Below, in pieces: positions 17,250 to 22,927 of a DNA stretch of 64,000 bases (within the stretch, counting starts at the first letter, position 1; every line of letters starts with the position of its first letter). Made by a program: the position numbers and the translations under genes. Under the pieces are notes generated by a model. That model saw only the letters and a program-made list of their open reading frames with translations. It was not told where the DNA came from and did no database searches. Source of the DNA: Bradyrhizobium yuanmingense (GTDB lineage Bacteria; Pseudomonadota; Alphaproteobacteria; Rhizobiales; Xanthobacteraceae); assembly GCF_029167105.1 (NCBI RefSeq), contig NZ_JARFML010000022.1, positions 62,001 through 126,000 of the forward strand, in the 5' to 3' direction.

Positions 17250-17375
17250 ATGCCCGCCTGGCTCGAAGTCTTGCTCAACCTGTCCGGCTATGCCGGCTTC
17301 GTGGCGCTCGCCTCGCGCGGCGCGGGATGCCCGCAGGCGCGGGCCGATGACCGCCGTTGCGGCGAGGAGCGTTAA
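17250..17375 (+). CDS. Small hypothetical protein
   Basis: A 41-aa frame (MPAWLEVLLNLSGYAGFVAL, then a Cys/Arg-rich tail) preceded by GGAGAGAAAGAGAT. The first 25 residues are hydrophobic enough for a weak membrane helix. Its TAA shares four bases (TTAA) with the stop of the convergent gene at 17372, so the two genes end inside each other. Confidence 0.5.
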   Translation: MPAWLEVLLNLSGYAGFVALASRGAGCPQARADDRRCGEER

Positions 17376-17569
17376 TTGGCGCGCGCGGCTTGGCCTGCCG
17401 TGCGGACCAGCCGGTCGGCCTTGACCGCAACGCGCGTGTCCTCGGCCTGCGGCCGCAGCGAGAAGCTGATCACGAAGAAAGCGAGACAGAACAGCGTGCC
17501 GACGACGGCAACGCGCCGGTAGGTGTGCCGGTCGCCTTGGAAAAAGGACGGAGCTGAAAAAGGCATCAT
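17372..17569 (-). CDS. Small single-pass membrane protein
   Basis: A 65-aa protein beginning MMPFSAPSFFQGDRHTYRR. One clear transmembrane helix (VAVVGTLFCLAFFVISF) is followed by a charged tail. The start at 17569 excludes an upstream repeated segment (15-bp units at 17586-17629) that is open in this frame but looks non-coding. Function unknown. Confidence 0.55.
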   Translation of the reverse strand: MMPFSAPSFFQGDRHTYRRVAVVGTLFCLAFFVISFSLRPQAEDTRVAVKADRLVRTAGQAARAN

Positions 17570-17585
17570 GGCAAATTGCTGCTTG

Positions 17586-17629
17586 GGCAAATCGTTTCTG
17601 GCAAAGGCGTTTCTGGCAAAGGCGTTTCT
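17586..17629. repeat. Tandem repeat, 14-15-bp unit, three copies
   Basis: GGCAAATCGTTTCT is followed by two perfect copies of GGCAAAGGCGTTTCT. It sits just upstream of the small membrane protein gene on the minus strand. It is one of three short tandem arrays in this 2-kb zone. Confidence 0.85.
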
Positions 17630-17797
17630 TGCTTGTCTTTGCCGGACACCTACCCCAAGGCGCAGCAAGCGCAATGCGATTGAGCTTTTAACCTAACCGA
17701 ATAGGGTTATCGGCATCGGCATAAGCTATCGTTAGCCAGACGCATCCGGCACCTTCGCGGCGAGAGCGGCGCAAGAACGCCCGGCTTTGTTCCAGCT

Positions 17798-17834
17798 TCG
17801 ACTCCGTTTCGTTCGCGAAGAACGAATCGGAGTC
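17798..17834. other. Inverted repeat
   Basis: CGACTCCG and TTCGTTC on the left mirror GAACGAA and TCGGAGTCG on the right, forming a near-perfect hairpin. It lies in the 17570-18068 gap, where no gene is convincing. It could be a terminator-like structure or a protein site. Confidence 0.55.
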
Positions 17835-17904
17835 GCAAGAATGCGCAGAGAGCAACTCCTAACGATTGATGAAAGAGCACGCTCACACCGTCGACGCGGC
17901 AGGA

Positions 17905-17968
17905 CCCTTCTTCGATAAGTCCCTTCTTCGACAAGTCCCTTCTGCAACAAGACTCTTCTTCAACAAAA
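17905..17968. repeat. Decaying tandem repeat, 16-bp unit, four copies
   Basis: Units read CCCTTCTTCGATAAGT, CCCTTCTTCGACAAGT, CCCTTCTGCAACAAGA and CTCTTCTTCAACAAAA. The first two differ by one base and the last two drift further. There are no spacers, so it is not a CRISPR array. The frame open across it on the minus strand is judged non-coding. Confidence 0.85.
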
Positions 17969-18068
17969 CTTCGAGAAGACTCTTCGCCGGCAAGCAACGC
18001 GGCGACAGATCAAGCGCGAACCTTCAGAGCGGACCGCGCTTGCGCGTTGCCGCGTGGCGTCGACAAAG

Positions 18069-18203
18069 TCAGGCCGCCCGCTTCGGCTTGTCCTTCGAGA
18101 AGCATTCGAGGATCTGGATGCGCAGCTCCTCCGCCGCAGGGCCCTCGACCTTTCTGAGCTCGTTCCAGAGCCTGATCACTTCGCGCTGTTTTTCGACGGT
18201 CAT
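18069..18203 (-). CDS. Small hypothetical protein behind an SOS-type box
   Basis: A 44-aa protein, MTVEKQREVIRLWNELRKVE followed by an acidic helix and the basic tail KDKPKRAA. The ribosome-binding site GGAGGTGACTC is near perfect, which strongly supports the frame although it is short. A GAAC-N7-GAAC direct repeat, the alphaproteobacterial LexA-box form, ends 29 bases upstream of the ATG (18232-18246). The gene is therefore a candidate SOS-regulated small protein. Function unknown. Confidence 0.75.
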   Translation of the reverse strand: MTVEKQREVIRLWNELRKVEGPAAEELRIQILECFSKDKPKRAA

Positions 18204-18231
18204 GAGTCACCTCCATCAAGGCGCCTCACTA

Positions 18232-18246
18232 GAACAAAATAAGAAC
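18232..18246 (-). promoter_or_regulatory. Candidate LexA (SOS) box
   Basis: GAACAAAATAAGAAC matches the direct-repeat form GAAC-N7-GAAC (GTTC-N7-GTTC on the other strand) known for LexA in alphaproteobacteria, with an A/T-only centre. It is placed where a repressor would block transcription of the 44-aa protein gene. Divergent RNA on the plus strand could also be affected. Confidence 0.6.
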
Positions 18247-18326
18247 AACAAGTCCAGCCCCGGACCTAGAATTTTGTCGGCGGCGGCATTGAACCTTTTC
18301 GGCGCGCCAAGCACCTATGGAAGCTG

Positions 18327-18499
18327 GGGATTTCAGCGCCCAGTTACACGGCAGCGCCGCCTGACGAACATACTCCGTCGTGGCGGCGCTGTTGCTTTTT
18401 GCGATTTCAACTTTAGGTTAAAGCCATGGCTGTCGGCCAGGCGCTGAAATCCCAACGCCGTCAGCCAGAAAAGCCTCGCGCGAAAGCGCGGGGCTTTTT
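18327..18499 (+). ncRNA. Candidate structured RNA with nested hairpins and terminator
   Basis: A perfect 14-bp inverted repeat (GGGATTTCAGCGCC at 18327, GGCGCTGAAATCCC at 18440) encloses a second perfect 10-bp stem (CAGCGCCGCC at 18352, GGCGGCGCTG at 18382) followed by TTGCTTTTT. An intrinsic terminator follows at 18469-18499. No protein frame fits the region. I cannot place the 5' end or a promoter with confidence. It may be an sRNA, or the remains of a small mobile palindromic element. Confidence 0.45.
18469..18499 (+). terminator. Intrinsic terminator
   Basis: AAAAGCCTCGCG pairs with CGCGGGGCTTTT (one G-T pair) around a CGAAAG loop, and a run of five T follows. It closes the structured RNA candidate on the plus strand. 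Confidence 0.75.
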
Positions 18500-18689
18500 C
18501 TTGTGAAGCGGATGAGGATGGTGAGGGAACGCGGCTCGTCGTTCAGGACGAAGCGAGTACCGCGTGCTGTTTACCCTGATGGTCGTCTTGATGTTCGGGC
18601 ATCGCGATGGCCGAGCACCACCTGGTCCTCGGCCGTTGATTGCTGCGCCGGCGCGTCAATGAGCCCACCGCACCGACATCGCCGGCACG

Positions 18690-18986
18690 TCAGACGGCGT
18701 CCTTGGCCACCTTCAGCGGCGAGGCCTTGACCGACTTGCTGGCGGGCTTCGCCGCAAACTGCATCGGCTCCTTGGTGAAGGGATTGATGCCCATGCGGGC
18801 TTCGGTCGCCGGCTTGTTCACGACCGACATCTTGACGAAGCCGGGAATGACGAACTCGCCGGACTCGTTGAGCTCTTTGTAGCCGACCGTCGCCATGTAC
18901 TCGATCACCGACTTCACGTCGTTCTTCGAAAGCTGCGTGCCCTCGGCAATTGCATCGATCAATTGGGTCTTCGTCATCTTCGCCAT
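18690..18986 (-). CDS. HU-family DNA-binding protein
   Basis: A 98-aa histone-like protein. The N-terminal dimerisation helices read MAKMTKTQLIDAIAEGTQLS, and the arm region GEFVIPGFVKMSVVNKPATE and RMGINPFTKEPM gives the DNA-binding beta-ribbon with its conserved Pro. The C-terminus adds a Lys/Ala tail (AAKPASKSVKASPLKVAKDA) typical of alphaproteobacterial variants. It is expected to bend DNA in the nucleoid. The gene is monocistronic. Confidence 0.9.
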   Translation of the reverse strand: MAKMTKTQLIDAIAEGTQLSKNDVKSVIEYMATVGYKELNESGEFVIPGFVKMSVVNKPATEARMGINPFTKEPMQFAAKPASKSVKASPLKVAKDAV

Positions 18987-19168
18987 GGTCTGAATTCCTT
19001 TGAATGGGTGCGCGGAGCAATTCTGCTGCTGGGGACGCGGCCGGACCCGCGAGTGCGCGCTGCTGATTCATGCCAGAAGTCATGAAGCGACCGGGCTTAG
19101 ACCCTATCGAGGCCGAAAACGCAAGCACGGGCTCCGCAAGGTTCCCGACTTCCTGTGCAAGACGTTGC

Positions 19169-19216
19169 AGGACCTGCAATTTTCAGGACCTGCATTTTTC
19201 AGGACTTGCAATTTTC
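19169..19216. repeat. Tandem repeat, 16-bp unit, three copies
   Basis: AGGACCTGCAATTTTC, AGGACCTGCATTTTTC and AGGACTTGCAATTTTC follow one another without spacers, 60 bases upstream of the gene at 19277. Such spacing could place the repeats at or upstream of its promoter. Confidence 0.85.
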
Positions 19217-19276
19217 TCGAACCTTTCAGAGCACCGCGGCTGCTATAAGCCGGGAAAGGTATCTGATGGGGTTCTG

Positions 19277-19768
19277 ATGAAGGTCGCTATCGTCATCGCC
19301 GGTTTGATCGTGGTCGCTGTCGCAGCCATCGTCGCGATCCAGCCGGGCTTCCTGAAGCCGGCGTCCTTGGCCCTCGTGAAAAAGTCCGACATCTTCGGCT
19401 TCTCGCCCGGGATGACATTCGACGAGGTCAACAAGCTCGTCGCTCAACGCCACTATCTCTGCCGGCCGGACCGGGGTCCGTACACGCTCGCATGCGAGAT
19501 CAACGGCGCCAAGGTCGCCGTTGACGGCGACGAGACCGACCCCAGGCATCCGATCTGGCGCGTCAATGCGACGCTGAACAATCCAGGATCGCAGGAAGCT
19601 GCCGTCAAATCCATCTCCGACCAGTTCAACGCCGCGGCCATCAAGGACCGGGAAGGCTGGATCTGGATCGTCGGTCGCGGTTTCAAGCTGAGCTATGATG
19701 GCGCCAGCCTGACTCTCGTCGACGAGGCCGCCGAGGCCAGGCTTCGCAAGGGGGACGCCAAGCGCTAA
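19277..19768 (+). CDS. Membrane-anchored hypothetical protein
   Basis: A 163-aa protein with an N-terminal transmembrane helix (VAIVIAGLIVVAVAAIVAIQ) and a periplasmic domain of about 130 residues containing FGFSPGMTFDEVNKLVAQRH and a pair of cysteines (YLCRPD, LACEI) that could form a disulfide. No named family recognised. ATG at 19277; a dispersed repeat starts at its stop codon. Confidence 0.7.
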   Translation: MKVAIVIAGLIVVAVAAIVAIQPGFLKPASLALVKKSDIFGFSPGMTFDEVNKLVAQRHYLCRPDRGPYTLACEINGAKVAVDGDETDPRHPIWRVNATLNNPGSQEAAVKSISDQFNAAAIKDREGWIWIVGRGFKLSYDGASLTLVDEAAEARLRKGDAKR

Positions 19769-19869
19769 AGCATGATCCGGAAAAGTGCGAAGCGGTTTTC
19801 CGGAAAGATCATGCGCAAACAATAACCTAAAGCGCGATGACGATTCATCCAAATTTCATCGCGCTTTAG
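19767..19869. repeat. Two-hairpin dispersed repeat, copy 2
   Basis: Reverse-oriented counterpart of the element at 12453-12552: first GCATGATCCGGAAAAG...GATCATGC, then AAAGCGCGATGA...TCATCGCGCTTTAG. It directly abuts the stop of the preceding gene and may terminate it. Confidence 0.85.
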
Positions 19870-19987
19870 ATCGGATCGCGCTTCCTCGCGTTCGTGAAAC
19901 TTGTGGCTCGGCGATCCGTTGTTGACGCTTCAGTAACCTAACGCGACCAAGCTTCAGTCAGGTTGGTTGCGTTGGAGTATCCTCAAA

Positions 19988-20290
19988 GTGCTGGATTTTA
20001 ACGAGCTGCGTGAACTCGCGGCGGATGTTCGTATTTTCGTCGATGTCGCCGAAGACAAGGCCGAGGCGCTGAGAGCCGTGATCGCGGCCTACGACGTGGT
20101 GCTGGCGATCTTCCCGGTCGATGACGGCATGGGCCTCCACGTCATCAAGGGCAAGGCGATCCTGGACCAGATTGCGACGTCGCGGACACATGCGATGTAC
20201 AGCCACACGGCGATCGCGGTTCCGGATCTCGCCCATGCCGAAGCGCTCAAGTTCCTGACGGCGCCGGTCGAACACCGAATTGCGGCCTGA
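19988..20290 (+). CDS. Hypothetical protein
   Basis: A 100-aa soluble protein, with VLDFNELRELAADVRIFVDV near the start and alternating strands and helices. GTG at 19988 is the favoured start because GGAG lies upstream; a TTG at 19967 is also open. It resembles conserved uncharacterised proteins of Rhizobiales, but I cannot name a family. Confidence 0.65.
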   Translation: MLDFNELRELAADVRIFVDVAEDKAEALRAVIAAYDVVLAIFPVDDGMGLHVIKGKAILDQIATSRTHAMYSHTAIAVPDLAHAEALKFLTAPVEHRIAA

Positions 20291-20360
20291 GCATCGTTCA
20301 GCCGCTCCGCTCGCGTAGAGCGGCGCGGCGACATGAGCAGCTTTGTCCGGGCGTGCAGGC

Positions 20361-20567
20361 TCAAGCGGTTCGCCGCTTCCGTCGCAGGCCGATGCGCGTG
20401 CCCGGAAGATTGATGCCAAGCTCGATCGCGCGCGACCTGATCGATGCAATGGGGCGCTTCAGCTTCACGATCATCAGCGTCAGGCTCTTGCCGGTTTCAC
20501 ACATGGATCGAAGCAGCCGGTCGTCGTCTTCCGACCAGCGTTCGTGGTTGTAGGTGCGGGCAGCCAT
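20361..20567 (-). CDS. Small Myb/SANT-like or GcrA-like HTH protein
   Basis: A 68-aa basic protein. The segment RWSEDDDRLLRSMCETGKSL, followed by a second helix pair with RPIASIRSRAIELGI, looks like the N-terminal helix-turn-helix found in small Myb/SANT-like and GcrA-like proteins. The tail RKRRTA is strongly basic, consistent with DNA binding. Targets unknown. Confidence 0.65.
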   Translation of the reverse strand: MAARTYNHERWSEDDDRLLRSMCETGKSLTLMIVKLKRPIASIRSRAIELGINLPGTRIGLRRKRRTA

Positions 20568-20829
20568 CGACGTTTGCCTCTGAGGCCAATGAGGCGGGAC
20601 CTTAAGCGGGAGAATGTCAAAGGACCCAGCTTCGCCTGTTCTGAGCGCGGCGGCTGGGTGTCAGTTGAGGGGCGGCTTGTTACGCTGCCGCCTGATGCAG
20701 AGATAGTTTTCCGGCGTCGATTTTCAACCGACTTACGGATTTGTAATTGGCCCGCCGCGAGCGCATCCACGTTGCAGCGAAGCGGCGCACTTTCGTTTGA
20801 ACCTTCTTGCCGCTCGCGCGTCTTACAGT

Positions 20830-20892
20830 TGAAGCGTCCCTAAGCTTCACCTCGACAGAGAACCCCGCTCCTGAAAAGGGCGGGGTTTTCGC
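20830..20892 (+). ncRNA. Two-hairpin element with terminator (possible sRNA 3' end)
   Basis: A perfect hairpin TGAAGC...GCTTCA (20830-20849) is followed by the intrinsic terminator AACCCCGC...GCGGGGTT with a T-tract (20861-20890). The upstream gap 20568-20829 has no gene on the plus strand. This looks like the 3' part of an independent transcript. The start is not determined. Confidence 0.4.
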
Positions 20893-20997
20893 TTTGGCGC
20901 TGCATCAGCTCGCCCGGGATTTCAAGCGCTCTTTGCCGTTGACCCGGCGGCCGTCCGGACGCAATTTTTGCGACGGGCAGGGTTTTGAGGAGCCGTG

Positions 20998-21234
20998 ATG
21001 CCGAGAACCCTTGTGGAATTCAGAGCGCAGAACCTTCGTTTGCTCGAGCGGCTTTGTCCCGACGACCCGCGATACATCGCGGCCTGGCTGAAGCAGTTCG
21101 ACGAGCAGAACGGGATCACACCAAAAGCCGGTCCGAAGTCGGGCAAGCGCCGCGCCAGGCCTTCGCCGCGAAGCAAGACCGCTTCGGCGGAACGCATGAG
21201 GTCAGCGCCCTCCTCCTCGGTCTCACCGCGCTGA
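20998..21234 (+). CDS. Small basic hypothetical protein
   Basis: A 78-aa protein starting MPRTLVEFRAQNLRLLERLC with a helical first half. The second half is Lys/Arg/Ser-rich and disordered. The ATG at 20998 follows TTTTGAGGAGCCGTG, a good ribosome-binding site. No domain recognised. Confidence 0.55.
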   Translation: MPRTLVEFRAQNLRLLERLCPDDPRYIAAWLKQFDEQNGITPKAGPKSGKRRARPSPRSKTASAERMRSAPSSSVSPR

Positions 21235-21276
21235 TCGGCAACGATAGCCGCGCAGTCCCGAGAGCCGCTCGGGCGC

Positions 21277-21504
21277 TCACGGAATGTCCGCGGCCTTCCG
21301 GTTGTCCCCGATCGAAACCGGCTTGTTGAGGAAATACTCGCGGTTGCCCGTCGCCGCTTCCGCGTACTGGTCGATGGCGACGATGATGGCCTGGACGTGG
21401 GCATAGCACCACCCTTCCCGCGTCGCTCTGCGGCGGACGTCCTCGAGCGCGGTCAGGAAGGGCGACAGGTCTCGCTCGTCGTCGAACCATCGCCTGCTCA
21501 CCAT
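21277..21504 (-). CDS. Small hypothetical protein, second gene of SOS-box operon
   Basis: A 75-aa protein (MVSRRWFDDERDLSPFLTAL...) of mixed helices with aromatic residues (YAHVQAIIVAIDQYAEAATG). The ribosome-binding site GGGAGGAC is excellent, and the start lies one base past the stop of the upstream coiled-coil gene, so they are coupled. No named domain. It may act together with the 77-aa protein. Confidence 0.7.
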   Translation of the reverse strand: MVSRRWFDDERDLSPFLTALEDVRRRATREGWCYAHVQAIIVAIDQYAEAATGNREYFLNKPVSIGDNRKAADIP

Positions 21505-21731
21505 GTCCTCCCGCCGAGCACCCTGCCCTTGGTCTGGCGCGGCTCTGCCGCCTTCAGCGCGTCGCGTTCCGCGCACAGGCTCTCGACCTTCGCCTGCATC
21601 CGCGACAGCAGCGCTTCGGCCGAGGCCGTGCCGATCCCCGCCCGCTGCAGCTGGAGGATCTCCTTCCTCTGCCTGCCCATCTGGATGCGCATCCGCTCGA
21701 TCTCGCGCCTGAGAAAGTCCAGGTCCGGCAT
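21498..21731 (-). CDS. Small coiled-coil protein, first gene of SOS-box operon
   Basis: A 77-aa protein that is almost entirely heptad-like: MPDLDFLRREIERMRIQMGR, followed by RKEILQLQRAG and MQAKVESLCAERDALKAAE. GAGGCGGAACA precedes the ATG at 21731. A GAAC-N7-GAAC LexA-type box lies 35 bases upstream (21767-21781). It is the first of two co-transcribed genes, with the next starting just after its stop. Function unknown. Confidence 0.7.
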   Translation of the reverse strand: MPDLDFLRREIERMRIQMGRQRKEILQLQRAGIGTASAEALLSRMQAKVESLCAERDALKAAEPRQTKGRVLGGRTW

Positions 21732-21766
21732 TGTTCCGCCTCGCAAATTCTAGAGATGGCCCATGA

Positions 21767-21781
21767 GAACAAAAACGGAAC
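21767..21781 (-). promoter_or_regulatory. Candidate LexA (SOS) box
   Basis: GAACAAAAACGGAAC fits GAAC-N7-GAAC. It lies between the two-gene small-protein operon on the minus strand (35 bases from its ATG) and the DUF3072 gene on the plus strand (48 bases from its ATG), so either or both could be under LexA control. Confidence 0.6.
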
Positions 21782-21829
21782 GAAGAGTCGAGTCCGACGT
21801 TCTACGGAAAACGGAATAGGAGATGTGCG

Positions 21830-22021
21830 ATGGCCGACAACACAAGGAAGGACCCGAAGGACTGGGTTTCCGGCGACGACCCGATGACCGGAGCCCAGGA
21901 ATCCTACCTCAAGACCCTCGCCGAGCAGGCGCACGAGAGCCCGCCCGCGGACGAGCTGACCAAGGCCGAGGCCTCGGAGCTGATCGACAAGATGCGGCAA
22001 AAGGCCGGGCTGGACGAGTGA
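21830..22021 (+). CDS. DUF3072 family protein
   Basis: A 63-aa soluble protein matching the DUF3072 pattern: GDDPMTGAQESYLKTLAEQA then LTKAEASELIDKMRQKAGL. Members are small, widespread in soil bacteria and uncharacterised; the pattern resembles an SAP-like helical motif. ATG at 21830 follows AGGAGATGTGCG. Confidence 0.85.
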   Translation: MADNTRKDPKDWVSGDDPMTGAQESYLKTLAEQAHESPPADELTKAEASELIDKMRQKAGLDE

Positions 22022-22079
22022 GCCGTCCGATTGCGGGAACCCGGCTCCGTGCGTATGCAAACGAAATTGGGAATCGAGA

Positions 22080-22232
22080 ATGCCTTATTTCGTTTGTGCC
22101 CGCGACGGAGCGGGCCAGATCATCTTGAAGAGAGACACAAGGGAAGCGGCCGAGAAGAAAGCCGCCGAGCTCCGCGACCTCGGCTATTTCGAAGTCGAGA
22201 TCGTTGCGAAGGGCGACGAGGAGACCGCGTGA
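22080..22232 (+). CDS. Small hypothetical protein
   Basis: A 50-aa frame, MPYFVCARDGAGQIILKRDT, then a helix rich in Ala/Lys/Glu and EVEIVAKGDEETA. GGGAATCGAGA precedes the ATG. The beta-strand, helix, beta-strand pattern suggests a small folded domain. It is 58 bases downstream of the DUF3072 gene and may be co-transcribed. Confidence 0.6.
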   Translation: MPYFVCARDGAGQIILKRDTREAAEKKAAELRDLGYFEVEIVAKGDEETA

Positions 22233-22272
22233 GGAAGCATCGCGATAGAGAAAACCATTTGGCGCCGACGCC

Positions 22273-22536
22273 TCATGCTTCCCTCAGCACCTTGAAGGCG
22301 CTGAGAATGACGAAAGCACCCAGACCGTAGGTCAGTGCATTCACGACCCACGAAATGGCGATGCCGAGGACGGCGGATCCTCCGACCGCTCCCCGGAAAA
22401 AATACGCTGCGCTGATGCCCGGCCACTCCAGCCAAAGAAACGCGAAGTCGGTCAGCGGCTCCAGAACGAGGAGCACCGTCGAGATGAGCGCCCCCACGGC
22501 CAACGCGATGACGAGATGTGTCCTCAGCCAGGGCAT
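22273..22536 (-). CDS. Small multi-pass membrane protein
   Basis: An 87-aa protein with about three hydrophobic helices (LVIALAVGALISTVLLVLEP, GAVGGSAVLGIAISWVVNAL, YGLGAFVILSAF). Its ATG overlaps the TGA of the upstream membrane-protein gene (TGATG), so the two are translationally coupled. No family recognised. Confidence 0.6.
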   Translation of the reverse strand: MPWLRTHLVIALAVGALISTVLLVLEPLTDFAFLWLEWPGISAAYFFRGAVGGSAVLGIAISWVVNALTYGLGAFVILSAFKVLREA

Positions 22537-22736
22537 CAAAGACCCAGCAGGTCAGCGATAACAGGAATGAGGAAGAAAGCGGCGATCCCGAGCAGCCCGC
22601 CCACGACAAAGCGTGCCGCGCGGCCGTGAATCTTCGTATCGAGCCACGCACACGTGGCGACCACAGCCTGTCTCAGCCAGTTGCCCACGAGGGTTCTGAC
22701 GAGATCGAACAGGAGTTCTGCAACGAGTGCGGCCAT
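22536..22736 (-). CDS. Small membrane protein
   Basis: A 66-aa protein starting MAALVAELLFDLVRTLVGNW, with a C-terminal transmembrane helix (VVGGLLGIAAFFLIPVIADL). ATG at 22736 is preferred, because the longer upstream frame encodes low-complexity sequence. Coupled by a TGATG overlap to the next membrane-protein gene; together they may form a complex. Confidence 0.6.
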   Translation of the reverse strand: MAALVAELLFDLVRTLVGNWLRQAVVATCAWLDTKIHGRAARFVVGGLLGIAAFFLIPVIADLLGL

Positions 22737-22927
22737 GGCGTTTGGTCGGCGCGACCTCTGGCGGGGTTCAAGTGCAGGTGGCAATGACGAGAGCGGCTGG
22801 AAGCCTGCGCCGCTGGACTGCACCTCCCGAATAACACAAGGTAGTTCAGTGTCGGTGCAGCAGATCGGCCGGCGGCCGGCGTGAGTTAAGTGCACCGCAA
22901 AAAATCAGAAAGCGGCAGGGAGCAACG

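Noticed and set aside
17905..17968. Possible CRISPR-like array
   Set aside because: Units of 16 bp follow each other directly without spacers and there are no cas genes.
17707..17997. 96-codon minus-strand frame across the tandem array at 17905
   Set aside because: It translates the repeat units, has no ribosome-binding site and shows no protein-like pattern.
18426..18506. 26-codon frame MAVGQALKSQRR... within the structured RNA region
   Set aside because: It runs through the terminator stem and has no ribosome-binding site.
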